From Natrinema longum (GTDB taxonomy: Archaea > Halobacteriota > Halobacteria > Halobacteriales > Natrialbaceae): a stretch of DNA of 64,000 nucleotides. A program made the translations under genes and the position numbers. Location: the NCBI RefSeq assembly GCF_017352095.1, contig NZ_CP071463.1, positions 2,170,001 through 2,234,000 on the forward strand, in the 5' to 3' direction. The notes below the pieces were generated by a model. That model made no database searches. It was given only the letters and a program-made list of their open reading frames with translations, and was not told where the DNA came from. Shown here piece by piece: positions 35,249 to 44,789 of this stretch. How positions within the stretch are numbered: the first letter of the stretch is position 1; every line of letters starts with the position of its first letter.

Positions 35249-36844
35249 ATGACAGTATCAGGGCAGACGTACGATTACGTCATCGTCGGTGCGGGGCCGG
35301 CAGGCTGTGTCCTCGCGAACCGGTTGTCGGCCGACGCCGAGACGGACGTGCTGTTGCTCGAGGCCGGGGAACCCGATACGGAGCGCAAAATCGGGATTCC
35401 GGCGGCGTTCTCGGAGCTGTTCCAGTCGACCGTCGACTGGAACTATCACACCGAGGCGCAGTCGGAACTTCACGACAGGGACCTCTACTGGCCCCGCGGG
35501 AAGACCCTCGGGGGCTCGAGTTCGATCAACGCGATGATCTACATCCGCGGCCAGCCCGCGGACTACGACCACTGGGCGGAGCTGGGCAACGAGGGGTGGG
35601 GGTACGAAGACGTGCTGCCGTACTTCATGCGGGCCGAACACAACGAGCGCGGCCCCTCGGACTATCACGCGATCAGCGGGCCGCGGAACGTGGCGGATCC
35701 CCAGTCGCCGAACGAACTCAGCGAGGCGTTCGTCGCGGCCGGGCAAGCGGCGGGACTGCCACACAACGCGGACTTCAACGCGGGCGACCAGGCGGGCGTC
35801 GGGCTCTATCAGGTGACACAGGAGGATGGTCGTCGCCACAGCGGTGCCGACGCCTACCTGAAGCCCGTACTGGACCGCCCGAACCTGACTGCGGAGACGG
35901 GGGCACAGGCGACCCGAATCCGATTCGACGGCCAGGTGGCAGTCGGCGTCGAGTACGCTCGCACCGATGCCGACGGGGGTCCGGCGACGGTCGACGCAGC
36001 CCAGGAGGTCATCCTCTCGGCCGGGGCCGTCAACTCGCCCCAGTTACTGTTGCTCTCCGGTATCGGTCCGGCCGACCACCTCGCGGAACACGACATCCCC
36101 GTCGTCGCGGACCACCCGGGCGTCGGTCGAAACCTGCAGGATCACCTGCAGGCCGGCGTCGGCTACGAGTGCGAACGACCGATCAGCCTCGCGGACGCGG
36201 ACTCGATCTGGAACCTCCTCACATTCTTGCTGTTGAAGCGGGGGCCGCTGACCTCGAACGTGGGGGAGGCCGGCGGGTTCGCGACCGTCTCCGAGACGGC
36301 CGACACCCCGGACGTTCAGTTCCACTTCGCCCCGTCGCACTTCGTCGAACACGGGCTCGATAACCCCGATGGCCACGGGTTCTCGCTGAACGTGCTTCGA
36401 CTGCGACCGGAGAGCCGCGGTCGGATCGCGCTCGCGTCGGCCGACCCCTTCGACGACCCGGTCATCGATCCACAGTACCTGACCGAGGGGGCGGACCTCG
36501 AGGTGTTGCTCGAGGGTGTCAAACTGGTTCGGGAGATCCTGCGGGCCGAGCCGTTCGACGAGTATCGCGGGGCCGAGCTACTGCCGGGATCGGACGTCCG
36601 GACCGACGAGGAACTGATCGAACACATCCGCGAGACCGCCGAAACGCTGTATCACCCGGTCGGCACCTGCAAGATGGGCGACGACGACATGGCCGTCGTC
36701 GACGACCGGCTTCGGGTCCACGGCCTCGAAGGACTGCGCGTCGTCGACGCCTCGGTGATGCCGACGATTCCGAGCGGCAACACGGATGCGCCGACGACGA
36801 TGATCGCCGAGAAGGCGGCCGATTTCGTTCGAAGCGGGACGTGA
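35249..36844 (+). CDS. GMC-family FAD-dependent oxidoreductase
   Basis: A 531-residue glucose-methanol-choline oxidoreductase. FAD-binding VIVGAGPAGCVLANRLS is at residues 11-27, GMC signature 1 is KTLGGSSSINAMIYIRG, signature 2 is GAVNSPQLLLLSGIGP, and the active-site His lies in YHPVGTCKMG (about residue 468) with the C-terminal SGNTDAPTTMIAEKAA. Relatives oxidise choline or other alcohols; choline to glycine betaine would suit a halophile, but no betaine-aldehyde dehydrogenase is adjacent, so the substrate is open. The palindromic promoter suggests repressor control. Confidence 0.93.
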   Translation: MTVSGQTYDYVIVGAGPAGCVLANRLSADAETDVLLLEAGEPDTERKIGIPAAFSELFQSTVDWNYHTEAQSELHDRDLYWPRGKTLGGSSSINAMIYIRGQPADYDHWAELGNEGWGYEDVLPYFMRAEHNERGPSDYHAISGPRNVADPQSPNELSEAFVAAGQAAGLPHNADFNAGDQAGVGLYQVTQEDGRRHSGADAYLKPVLDRPNLTAETGAQATRIRFDGQVAVGVEYARTDADGGPATVDAAQEVILSAGAVNSPQLLLLSGIGPADHLAEHDIPVVADHPGVGRNLQDHLQAGVGYECERPISLADADSIWNLLTFLLLKRGPLTSNVGEAGGFATVSETADTPDVQFHFAPSHFVEHGLDNPDGHGFSLNVLRLRPESRGRIALASADPFDDPVIDPQYLTEGADLEVLLEGVKLVREILRAEPFDEYRGAELLPGSDVRTDEELIEHIRETAETLYHPVGTCKMGDDDMAVVDDRLRVHGLEGLRVVDASVMPTIPSGNTDAPTTMIAEKAADFVRSGT

Positions 36845-36948
36845 CCGCGGTCGATCAGTACCCGTCGAGCTGAAATTAGCAGATGAACAACTATTTCACC
36901 TGACTTCCCCAATAGGACCGGTAGAGCCGACTCACGGCTCGGTATACC

Positions 36949-37614
36949 ATGAACGTCGACGAATTCGTTACCGCGAACGAACCGAAGGATGGGGGCGAAA
37001 CGTTTCAACTCGAGAACGGCAAACTGCTCGACATCACCCTCGACGGGACCATCATCGCCAAAGCCGGATCGATGATCGCCTACGACGGGGACATCTCCTT
37101 CGAGGGGAAGTCCTCGGCCGAAGGCGGGATTACGGGATTCCTCAAGGAGAAAGCGACCAGTGAGGGGACGCCCGTTATGGAGGCGACCGGAACTGGCCAT
37201 CTCTACCTCGCGGATCAAGAAAAGAAGATCCAGGTGCTCGATCTCGATCCCGGACAGGAGATTTCGGTCAACGGCAACGACGTCCTCGCGTTCGAGTCGT
37301 CGGTCGACTACGAAATCCGGACGATCAATAGTATCGCTGGCTTCTCCGCTGGCGGACTGACGAACGTCTCGCTCGTCGGACCCGGTAGCGTCGCGATCAC
37401 GACCCACGGCGAGCCACTCGTCCTGGAACCACCCGTCAGGACCGATCCCAGCGCGACCGTCGCCTGGAGCGGGACGACTCCCGGTAGTCACGTCGACAAT
37501 GCCCTCTCGAACATGATCGGCCAATCCTCCGACGAAACCTACCAGCTCGAGTTTACGGGCTCGGACGGATTCGTCGTCGTCCAGCCCTACGAGGAGCAAA
37601 CACCACAGCAGTAG
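36949..37614 (+). CDS. AIM24 family protein
   Basis: A 221-residue AIM24/TerD-unrelated beta-sandwich protein: FQLENGKLLDITLDGTIIAK, GSMIAYDGDISFEGK, GHLYLADQEKKIQVLDL and VQPYEEQTPQQ at the end. In eukaryotes AIM24 is mitochondrial; the prokaryotic role is unknown. It is less GC-biased than its neighbours. It precedes the Na/Ca exchanger gene by 69 bp in the same direction. Confidence 0.88.
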   Translation: MNVDEFVTANEPKDGGETFQLENGKLLDITLDGTIIAKAGSMIAYDGDISFEGKSSAEGGITGFLKEKATSEGTPVMEATGTGHLYLADQEKKIQVLDLDPGQEISVNGNDVLAFESSVDYEIRTINSIAGFSAGGLTNVSLVGPGSVAITTHGEPLVLEPPVRTDPSATVAWSGTTPGSHVDNALSNMIGQSSDETYQLEFTGSDGFVVVQPYEEQTPQQ

Positions 37615-37683
37615 CAGGCAGGAGCCACATCGCACCGTCCCACGTAGGAGTCGCCGACCAGTACGCGGTCGGAGACGATTTCC

Positions 37684-39069
37684 ATGAGACGACAGGCGTT
37701 GGGCGCGATTTCGGCCGCGGTCGCACTGACACTGCCGTGGGTCGCCGTGATCGGGGCCACCGATATCCTCCCTTGGCTCGCGACAGCCACAGGGTTCGAG
37801 TATCGGGCCCCGGCCCTGCTCCGATCGCTGTCGACGCTGTGGACGGTGTTCGTGACTGGCCTCGCCGTGCTGGGGTCGGCGTTTCTGCTCGCGTGGGCGG
37901 CTGAAACCGCCGAGAAGGACGTGCCCCAGGCGTTCGCGATCGCCGTTCTGGCGGTCCTCGCAGTCGCCCCGGAGTACGCCGTCGACGCGCTCTACGCCTG
38001 GAACGCGGGCGTGTTCGCCGGGACCGAACGCGGGATCGAGGCCGGCAACTTGGCCGTCGCCAACATGACCGGCGCGAACCGAATCCTCATCGGCATCGGC
38101 TGGGCCGGCGTCGCCCTCTTTACGATCTATCGGCGGGGTTCGTCGACCGATCCCTCGGTCGAGAAACGCGACGGCCGCCTCTCGGATGTCGTCGTCCTCG
38201 ATCGGGAGATCGGCCTCGAGGTCGTGTTCCTGCTGATCGCGACGCTCTGGGCGTTCCTCGTCCCGCTCAACGGCGGGATCGATATCTTCGACATGCTGTT
38301 TCTGGTCGGGCTCTACGTCTGCTACATCGCGGTCATCCTCCGTGGCGAAGTCGAACCGGACATGGACCACGTCGGCGTCCCGGCGTACCTACAGCGGTTG
38401 TCGAAACCGGCCCGGATCGCGACCGTCTTCGTGCTCTTTGCCTATTCGGGCGTGATGATCTTCACGGCCGTCGAACCCTTCGCTCACGGCCTCGAGTCAC
38501 TCGGCGAGAGCGTCGGCATTCCTTCCTTCTTCATGATCCAGTGGATCGCGCCGCTGGCTTCCGAAGCGCCGGAACTCATCGTCGTCGTCTACCTGGTGAA
38601 CAAGGCCCGCTCGACCGCGGGCTTCAACGCGCTCATTTCCTCGAAGCTCAACCAGTGGACGCTGCTCATCGGCACCCTCGTCGTCGTCCACTCGATCGCG
38701 CTGGGTCAGTACGGCGTCCTCGCGTTCGACTTCAAGCAGTCGGCGGAAATCTGGCTGACCGCCGCCCAGTCGTTCTTCGCCGTCTCCCTGTTGCTCCGCT
38801 TCGAGATCTCGGTCGGGGAAGCGGTCGTCTTACTTTCCTTGTTCCTCTCGCAGGTCTTCCTCGAGTTCGTCATCATCCGCGAGTTGGCCACGTTGCCGGT
38901 CTCGAGTACCGACCTGTTGCTCATCTACAGTGGGATCTACGTCGTGCTCGGGACGGCGCTGTTCGTCAGTCGGCGGCGAGCGTTCGGCCGTCTCGTCCGG
39001 CGAACCGCGGGGACGGTCGGCGATGCGATGTCGACCGGCGGCGAGCACCCCCACAGCGCCGACGACTGA
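37684..39069 (+). CDS. Sodium/calcium exchanger family protein
   Basis: A 461-residue membrane protein with about twelve hydrophobic helices in two halves, each with a CaCA alpha-repeat: LAVAPEYAVDALYAWNAG (with the GNxxxxN-like LAVANMTGANR) and PLASEAPELIVVVYLVNKAR. It likely exchanges Na+ (or H+) for Ca2+. The acidic residues of the repeats are present, so it should be active. Confidence 0.9.
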   Translation: MRRQALGAISAAVALTLPWVAVIGATDILPWLATATGFEYRAPALLRSLSTLWTVFVTGLAVLGSAFLLAWAAETAEKDVPQAFAIAVLAVLAVAPEYAVDALYAWNAGVFAGTERGIEAGNLAVANMTGANRILIGIGWAGVALFTIYRRGSSTDPSVEKRDGRLSDVVVLDREIGLEVVFLLIATLWAFLVPLNGGIDIFDMLFLVGLYVCYIAVILRGEVEPDMDHVGVPAYLQRLSKPARIATVFVLFAYSGVMIFTAVEPFAHGLESLGESVGIPSFFMIQWIAPLASEAPELIVVVYLVNKARSTAGFNALISSKLNQWTLLIGTLVVVHSIALGQYGVLAFDFKQSAEIWLTAAQSFFAVSLLLRFEISVGEAVVLLSLFLSQVFLEFVIIRELATLPVSSTDLLLIYSGIYVVLGTALFVSRRRAFGRLVRRTAGTVGDAMSTGGEHPHSADD

Positions 39070-39070
39070 G

Positions 39071-39113
39071 ACGGCTATGGGGTCCCGGCGCTGCCTGACA
39101 GCGGTCCGTCTGA
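39071..39113 (-). repeat. Dispersed hairpin repeat, partial copy 5
   Basis: A short partial member. Reading the minus strand it shows CGGACCGCTGTCAGGCAG.GCCGGGACCCC, ending near the exchanger stop. The hairpin's second half is missing. Confidence 0.45.
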
Positions 39114-39164
39114 ACGGGCTGGCCACAGACCTATGGGGGAGCCGATGGTGGCTCACATCGAACG

Positions 39165-39905
39165 ATGGTCCCGATCGGATCACTGGGTCCCGAGACGATG
39201 CTCAGGCTGGTGTTCGCGATCGCCCTCGGACTCGTTCACCTCTTCGCCGGCCGGCTGGGGTTTGGCGGCCGCATTCCCCGGAGCCGCTGGCTGTCGGCCG
39301 CCGGTGGCGTCTCCGTCGCCTACGTGTTCGTCCACCTCCTCCCCGACGTCGGGGCGGCCGCGGCCACACTCGAGGCCTACGGGACGTCGACCGCCTTCGC
39401 CGAACACCACGGTTATCTGATCGCCCTGCTCGGGTTCGTCGTCTTCTACGGTCTCGAGCAACTCGCCCGACGAGCGAACACCGGTTCGAACGGGGACGAG
39501 GAGTCGTCCGGGACCGGCGTGTTCTGGATTCACGTCGGCTCGTTCGCCGCCTACAACGCGATCGTCGGTTATCTCCTCTGGGATCGCCAGCTCGGCAACC
39601 TGTTCTTCTACGTCGTCGCGATGGCACTGCACTTCGTCGGTATCGACGACGCGCTCCGAACGCACCACGGCGTCACGTACCACCGTCGGGGCCGCTGGCT
39701 CCTCTCGGCGGCGGTGATCGCCGGCTTCGCGAGCGGCTACGCCCTCGAGGATATCGGCCTCCTCATCGCGGTGTTCGTTCCGTTCCTCGCGGGTGGAATC
39801 ATTCTCAACGTGATCAAAGAGGAGTTGCCCGCCGACCGCGAGAGCCGGTTCTGGTCGTTCGCGGTCGGGGCAGCGGGCTACGCAGCGTTGTTGCTGTTCG
39901 TGTGA
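39165..39905 (+). CDS. Polytopic membrane protein, possibly ZIP-like
   Basis: A 246-residue protein with about seven hydrophobic helices. SVAYVFVHLLPDV, HVGSFAAYNAIVGYL, ALHFVGIDDALRTHH and GGIILNVIKEELPADRESRF are reminiscent of ZIP metal transporters, but the HxxxE motifs are incomplete, so I leave the function open. An internal ATG at 39198 is an alternative start. Confidence 0.7.
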   Translation: MVPIGSLGPETMLRLVFAIALGLVHLFAGRLGFGGRIPRSRWLSAAGGVSVAYVFVHLLPDVGAAAATLEAYGTSTAFAEHHGYLIALLGFVVFYGLEQLARRANTGSNGDEESSGTGVFWIHVGSFAAYNAIVGYLLWDRQLGNLFFYVVAMALHFVGIDDALRTHHGVTYHRRGRWLLSAAVIAGFASGYALEDIGLLIAVFVPFLAGGIILNVIKEELPADRESRFWSFAVGAAGYAALLLFV

Positions 39906-40051
39906 GCGACTCCCGATTATAGGAGCCGGCCTCACAGTGCGAGGGTCGCGTCGTCTCGAGCAGTGACGGGCGGTCTCGATGCGATCGATATCGGCGGTGT
40001 CGAGAATTCCTCGAACGGGACCGTTTTGCCGTTCCGGTATAATCACCTGCT

Positions 40052-40558
40052 ATGAAACTTCGACGCCCGCGCCGTCCGCGCGACTTTCGGCTCGCGGACT
40101 CGGCCCAGCAGATCGTCGGCGGGTTCCTGCTCGCGGGTCCGTTCGTGGTTACGGAAGAAGTCTGGGTCCTCGCCGGAAACATGCACGTTCTGCAGGCGCT
40201 GACGATCGTCGCTATCGTCTTCGCGATCGGCTACGCGGCGCTGTACAAGGCGGATACGACCCGCGACCTCGACGACGAACAGGAGGTCGCCGGCGTTCCG
40301 GTCCGCTTTATCTCGCTGATGGTCGTCACGTTCGGCTCGGTCACTGCACTCGCCCTCCTGTTCGGTGCCCCCGAGACGTTCCTCGAGGGTGCCACGACCG
40401 CCTGCAACCCCGTAGGCCTGTTTCGTGCGCCCGACCCGGTCCTCGAGAACGCCGCAACCTCCTGTGAACTCGTCTTGACCTCGTTCAAAGCGGTGACCGT
40501 CGGATCGGTGTTCAGCGTCGTCGGTGCGGCGACGGCCGACAGCATCTTCGCGAAGTGA
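40052..40558 (+). CDS. DUF2391 family membrane protein
   Basis: A 168-residue membrane protein with four hydrophobic helices, beginning MKLRRPRRPRDFRLADSAQQ (basic, inside) and containing GGFLLAGPFVVTEEVWVLA and SVFSVVGAATADSIF. It fits the DUF2391 family of putative integral membrane proteins. Function unknown. Confidence 0.8.
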   Translation: MKLRRPRRPRDFRLADSAQQIVGGFLLAGPFVVTEEVWVLAGNMHVLQALTIVAIVFAIGYAALYKADTTRDLDDEQEVAGVPVRFISLMVVTFGSVTALALLFGAPETFLEGATTACNPVGLFRAPDPVLENAATSCELVLTSFKAVTVGSVFSVVGAATADSIFAK

Positions 40559-40633
40559 CCGCGACGCGGTTCGGGTTCGATCGGCCGACTCGGAACGGCC
40601 GGAGCGACGGGCTGGCCGTACAGTGGTCGCGTA

Positions 40634-41470
40634 TCAGAGATGCGACCTGTCGTACGACTCCTCGGAGCGCTCCGCGTGTGAGTTGCCACACTCGCTACAC
40701 TCGAGTCGTTCCATGTTGTCCATCGAGACGTCGAGCGAGCCACAGTTCGCACAGTAGTATCCGTACTGTTCGGTGTGGGCTTCGTCTTCGTAGGTGCCGA
40801 AAAACGGTGCTGCAGTCCCCGACTCTTCTTCCCCCCGGTCGACGTACACCGTTTCGTCGCCCGCAGTTGCCGTCAGGTGCCCGTCCGTCCGCTCCGTTTC
40901 GGGGAACGTCGCTGGCTCCGCGTTCTCCCCGGCCGCCGAATCAGTCTCCCTCGACTCCGTCGGGAGATCCACGTCGACGTCCGAATCGGTGTACACGTAC
41001 TTCACGAGGGACTCGCCGGCGACTTCGATACGCAGATCGCCGTCGTGCTCGAGGCCGAACCGTTCGACGAAGTCGTGGCCTTCGGTGTTGGCCTCGAGGA
41101 CGGTGACACAGACGTGATCGACACCGCGATCGCGGAGGGTTTCGGTCGCGGCGTCGTATAGCGCCGTCCCGATGCCCTGTCCTCGATGCTCCGGATCGAC
41201 GAACAGCCAGTTTACCTCGCCCCACTCGTCCTCGAGGCGTCCTTCGACGAAGCCGGTGATGGTCTCGCCCTCGATGTTCTCGCCGCTCTCGGCGACGTAG
41301 AGGACGGTGTCCTCGTCGTCGATCTTCTCCGTGACGGCGTCGTCGTCGAACTGGCCGTCGGTAATACCGTCGATCCGGCCCGGGCTGAGCCTGAACGAGG
41401 TCGTCATCGAACTGTCCACGACGGCTCGAATTCGCTCGGCTTCCGCCGACTCCGGCTCCCGAATCTCCAT
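40634..41470 (-). CDS. GNAT acetyltransferase fused to a zinc-binding tail
   Basis: A 278-residue protein. Residues about 1-165 are a GNAT domain: WLFVDPEHRGQGIGTALYDA holds the acetyl-CoA loop (Q/RxxGxG/A). A variable acidic linker is followed by a C-terminal DUF5816-like zinc ribbon (YYCANCG...LECSECGNSHAE, two CxxC). Substrate unknown; the zinc module may bind nucleic acid or protein. The ATG at 41470 begins the GNAT fold. Confidence 0.88.
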   Translation of the reverse strand: MEIREPESAEAERIRAVVDSSMTTSFRLSPGRIDGITDGQFDDDAVTEKIDDEDTVLYVAESGENIEGETITGFVEGRLEDEWGEVNWLFVDPEHRGQGIGTALYDAATETLRDRGVDHVCVTVLEANTEGHDFVERFGLEHDGDLRIEVAGESLVKYVYTDSDVDVDLPTESRETDSAAGENAEPATFPETERTDGHLTATAGDETVYVDRGEEESGTAAPFFGTYEDEAHTEQYGYYCANCGSLDVSMDNMERLECSECGNSHAERSEESYDRSHL

Positions 41471-41749
41471 ACCGGTGAGTGGGTATCGATCCGGATAAGA
41501 TGGCTGCCGGCGGGTACATGCGGAGGTCTGGGCTGACTCGAAGCGAGAGTCAGTACGTCGGCCACCGTCGAGTCCCCGTCGTGTGTCTCGAGCCTGCTGG
41601 GTGAGCGATTCGCCTCGAGTACCGCCAGGATCGGAGACGTGCAGCGACCCGGGTCGGAGAGACTGGTGTTCGCCGGCCGTCGGATTCGACAGCAGTCGCG
41701 AGCCACAGCGGTCGTCGGACGGGAGGGTCCCCCTCGAGTACAACGAGCG

Positions 41750-42169
41750 TTAGTTGCCGCTCCCGGTAACGACGACCGGGCGGTCGGAATTGAGAATAAT
41801 GCCCTGCGTGGTACTGCCGAAGATCGCCTTCCCCACGGGTGAGCGTTTCCGACCGCCGAGGACGATCGAATCGACGTCGGAAGCCTCGGCTTCCTCGAGG
41901 ATGTCTTCCTCAGTGTCGCCGCTGTCCTCGAGGATCGTCACGTCGACGCCGGCTTCCTCGAGGGCTTCCTGGGCGCGGCGGACCGAGCCGATCCGCGAGG
42001 CGGATTTGAAGTTCTCGAACTCCTTGGGGAGCTCCTCGCTGTCCCCGGTGAAGACGAACAGAATGTACGCTTCGACTGTGTCCGCGGCGTTCGGAAGCGA
42101 TGCGACGTACTCGGCCTGTGCCAGCGCACGGTCCTCGCTGGTATCGACCGGCATCAACACGCGATACAT
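41750..42169 (-). CDS. Universal stress protein family protein
   Basis: A 139-residue UspA-fold protein: VLMPVDTSEDRALAQAEYVA at the start and the ATP-binding-type GGRKRSPVGKAIFGSTTQGI near the end (G-x2-x-G-x9-GS pattern). It should bind ATP and respond to stress. Free-standing, with another Usp gene at 55.8 kb. Confidence 0.92.
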   Translation of the reverse strand: MYRVLMPVDTSEDRALAQAEYVASLPNAADTVEAYILFVFTGDSEELPKEFENFKSASRIGSVRRAQEALEEAGVDVTILEDSGDTEEDILEEAEASDVDSIVLGGRKRSPVGKAIFGSTTQGIILNSDRPVVVTGSGN

Positions 42170-42242
42170 GGACAGGCATTGGCATGGTGTGATTATAAAA
42201 CCGACTCTCACTCTTGCCGTCTCGGAGCCGTCGGCGGCGACG

Positions 42243-42491
42243 TCAGTCGTCGGTCGCCTCGTCGTCGGTCGCTTCGCCCGTTTCGCCGTCGCCGGTCCCG
42301 TCGTCAGTCGTTTCGGCCGTTTCGTCGTCGGTCGCTTCGCCCTCGACTGAGACTTCGGCTTCGACTTCGATCGTCAGCCCACCGGCCTCGAGTTCGCCCT
42401 CGAACTCGCGTTCGTCGCCGACCTCGATCTCGAGTTCGGTGGAGTCCACTTCGACTTCGACCTCGACGTCGACGGTGACTTCTTCGTCCAT
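42243..42491 (-). CDS. Highly acidic beta-rich small protein, 82 aa
   Basis: An 82-residue protein made almost only of Asp, Glu, Val and Thr: alternating VEVEVEV-type strands in the first half, then a Thr/Asp/Gly-rich tail. No Cys, Lys or aromatic residues of note. A TTCCTTTA box about 27-34 nt before the ATG supports expression from a leaderless transcript. Function unknown. Confidence 0.65.
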   Translation of the reverse strand: MDEEVTVDVEVEVEVDSTELEIEVGDEREFEGELEAGGLTIEVEAEVSVEGEATDDETAETTDDGTGDGETGEATDDEATDD

Positions 42492-42617
42492 ATCGGTCCT
42501 TCGCCGGGCTCCCCTAAAGGAATATCGCGGGATTTCGAGGATCGACGGCGCGCATCGAGTCGGGACCGACCGGCGCTCTCCCGGAACATACTTTTAGGCT
42601 GGCCGAAAACAGTGGGT

Positions 42618-43169
42618 ATGACCGATCCCGTCCGGGTAACGCTCGAGGGAGACGACGAATCGACATCCGCTCGCGTCTACGACGACGAAGGGGACGTCTC
42701 GATCGAGAACGCGACGTTTCGATTCAGCGTGACGGGTAGAAGCGAGGGCGACGAGATCGATCACGACGCCCTCGACGGCGACGCGACCGCCACCGACGAG
42801 CCGCGTCGGATCGCCCCGCTCGCCGACGTGCCCGCGAACGGCACGTTGCGGTGTGAGGCCCGATCCGGGGCTCGCGGGACGGAACTGATCCTCCAGCGGC
42901 AGGGTGAGGACGCCGTCGCGTGGCGGAATTCCTGTCCCCACAAACCGGACGTCCGGCTCGATCCTGGTTCCGGTGCGATCGTCACGGACGACCAGCTCGT
43001 GTGTCACGAACACGGCGCGCGCTTCGAGTGCGGCGACGGCGTCTGTACGGCCGGGCCGTGTCGTGGCGACGCGCTCGAGTCGATCGCCGTCGCGGTTCGC
43101 GACGGAACGGTCTACCTGACCGACGATCGATTCGAGTCGTGCAATCGACTGGACGATCCCGCCGCGTGA
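42618..43169 (+). CDS. Rieske [2Fe-2S] protein
   Basis: A 185-residue soluble Rieske domain protein with an N-terminal acidic extension. Cluster ligands Cys106 and His108 (NSCPHKP) and Cys129 and His132 (LVCHEHGARF) are intact. No membrane anchor or oxygenase domain, so it is probably a small ferredoxin-like carrier. The ATG at 42618 follows an ATACTTTTAGG box by about 25 nt. Confidence 0.92.
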   Translation: MTDPVRVTLEGDDESTSARVYDDEGDVSIENATFRFSVTGRSEGDEIDHDALDGDATATDEPRRIAPLADVPANGTLRCEARSGARGTELILQRQGEDAVAWRNSCPHKPDVRLDPGSGAIVTDDQLVCHEHGARFECGDGVCTAGPCRGDALESIAVAVRDGTVYLTDDRFESCNRLDDPAA

Positions 43170-43208
43170 CGCCACCTGGATATAGTGGCCGTTCGTCCAG
43201 CTTTCTAC

Positions 43209-43236
43209 CCACTTGTATGGGTGTTCAAGTATAAAT
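43209..43236 (+). promoter_or_regulatory. Inverted repeat and 12-bp motif before the receiver gene
   Basis: ACTTG, 12 nt (TATGGGTGTT inside), CAAGT: an inverted repeat immediately before the AGTATAAATTACC TATA box. The core GTATGGGTGTTC recurs exactly once more, just upstream of the PhiH1-like repressor gene (46452-46463). Confidence 0.5.
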
Positions 43237-43275
43237 TACCGCGCCCTTCTTTTACTACTCACTCCAACCTAGGGT

Positions 43276-43737
43276 ATGTCTCCACCTATCAACGATGCCA
43301 TTACGATCTTGCTAATCGAGCCCAACCCCGGCGACGCACGGCTGTTCTCCGAGTCCTTCGCCGATGCGAACGTCGCGAGCGAGATCCACGCTGCCGCCGA
43401 CGGCGAGACGGCGCTCGATTTCGTCTACCAGCGCAACGAGCACGCAGACAGCCCGCGGCCGGACATGATCTTGCTCGACTTCCGGCTCCCCGACGTCGAC
43501 GGTGCCGATATCCTTTCGGAGCTCAAGGCGGAACCGGCGCTGCGATCGATCCCCGTGATCGTGATGACGAGTTCCGCATCCGAAGCGGACATCGCCCGCT
43601 CGTACGACCTCCACGCGAACGCGTACGTCCGGAAACCGATCGAGCCCGACGAGTTCGTCGAGCTCGGCCGATCGTTCGAGGACTTCTGGCTGACGTTCGT
43701 CCGCTTTCCCGCCGACCGGACCTGTAGTAGCTACTGA
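43276..43737 (+). CDS. Stand-alone response-regulator receiver protein
   Basis: A 153-residue REC domain without an output domain. Phospho-acceptor Asp68 (MILLDFRLPDVDG), the Thr/Ser switch in VIVMTSSAS and the Lys in YVRKPIEP are all present. The C-terminal DFWLTFVRFP is typical of Rcp1-like receivers in haloarchaea, which work with orphan histidine kinases. No kinase is nearby. Confidence 0.92.
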   Translation: MSPPINDAITILLIEPNPGDARLFSESFADANVASEIHAAADGETALDFVYQRNEHADSPRPDMILLDFRLPDVDGADILSELKAEPALRSIPVIVMTSSASEADIARSYDLHANAYVRKPIEPDEFVELGRSFEDFWLTFVRFPADRTCSSY

Positions 43738-43821
43738 AACGATTGATACATTGATCGCAACGCCGTCATTCGGTCGGGTGTGCAGTGACTTTCGGTGACC
43801 ACTATAACGAATCCGCCGAGC

Positions 43822-44703
43822 CTACGATTCGAGCCAGTCGGGAACGTCGTTGATCGACTCGAGGACCGCCGCCGCGCCCTCGCGCTCGTACTTCCGCCGG
43901 CCCTCCTCGCCGGTCAGCCCCCCGGTCAGGACGCCGATGCCGTGGTACTCCCGATCCGAATCGGCCTCGTTGGCATTGACTGCCGTCCTGACGTCGTCCA
44001 AGGTATCACCGACGAAGACGGCGCTTGTCGCCTCGAATCGTTCCGCGAGCGTCGTCAGCGCGCGCGGATGCGGTTTCCCTTCCTCCCAGTCGTCCATCGT
44101 AAAGCGGTGCGCGACGGGAATCGCGTCGTCGAGTCCCACCCGCTCGAGGGCGATCTCGGCTTCGGCCGCCGGCCGGCCGGTCAGGACGCCCACGTCGTAC
44201 CCCTCGAGCAGCCGGTCGCGGGCGTCGGCCTCGAGCAAGACCGGCTCGTCGTGAATGAACCCGGTGGTCTCGCGGTCGAGGTCCGGCTCGCCGCCCTCGA
44301 GACCGCGATAGAGTTCGTCCCCGAGGTACAGCTGCTGGAAGACGTCCCGAAGCCGCGTCCGGTCTAACCGCCCGGTCACGCGCTGGGTGGCCCGCGCGCC
44401 GATCGCGTCGCGTACGACGGTTTCGGCGGCCTCGAACCCGCCACCCGCGGCGGCGATCTCGTCGGTGAACGCCTCGAGCGACCGGTCGTAGCCCTCCGCG
44501 GCCGCGAGGACGTAGAGGGCGGCAGCGTCGGTCAGCTCCCAGTCGTTGTTGAACCCGCCCGCGTCTTTGAACTCCTGAATGTCGGCTTTGCGGATCGTCC
44601 GGTCGTAGACCGCTTCGACGGACTCGACGATCGCGCGCCGATAGGAGTCGGCGACGTCGACGAGCACGCCGTCGATGTCCAGGACGACGGCATCTGCGTT
44701 CAT
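43822..44703 (-). CDS. TIGR01548-like HAD hydrolase
   Basis: A 293-residue HAD protein with nucleophile region [10 protein letters not shown] (residues 8-17), motif [12 protein letters not shown], motif III EGKPHP and motif [19 protein letters not shown] large helical cap with [16 protein letters not shown] is the hallmark of the haloarchaeal/cyanobacterial TIGR01548 group (related to imidazoleglycerol-phosphate-dehydratase-type HADs). Substrate unknown. Confidence 0.88.
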   Translation of the reverse strand: MNADAVVLDIDGVLVDVADSYRRAIVESVEAVYDRTIRKADIQEFKDAGGFNNDWELTDAAALYVLAAAEGYDRSLEAFTDEIAAAGGGFEAAETVVRDAIGARATQRVTGRLDRTRLRDVFQQLYLGDELYRGLEGGEPDLDRETTGFIHDEPVLLEADARDRLLEGYDVGVLTGRPAAEAEIALERVGLDDAIPVAHRFTMDDWEEGKPHPRALTTLAERFEATSAVFVGDTLDDVRTAVNANEADSDREYHGIGVLTGGLTGEEGRRKYEREGAAAVLESINDVPDWLES

Positions 44704-44789
44704 ACTCCCCCAGACGGCCCGCCGAAAATAAAGCCCACCCGTTTTACGGTCGCCAGAACATTCTTGGGACCGCTGTCCGATGAGCAGGC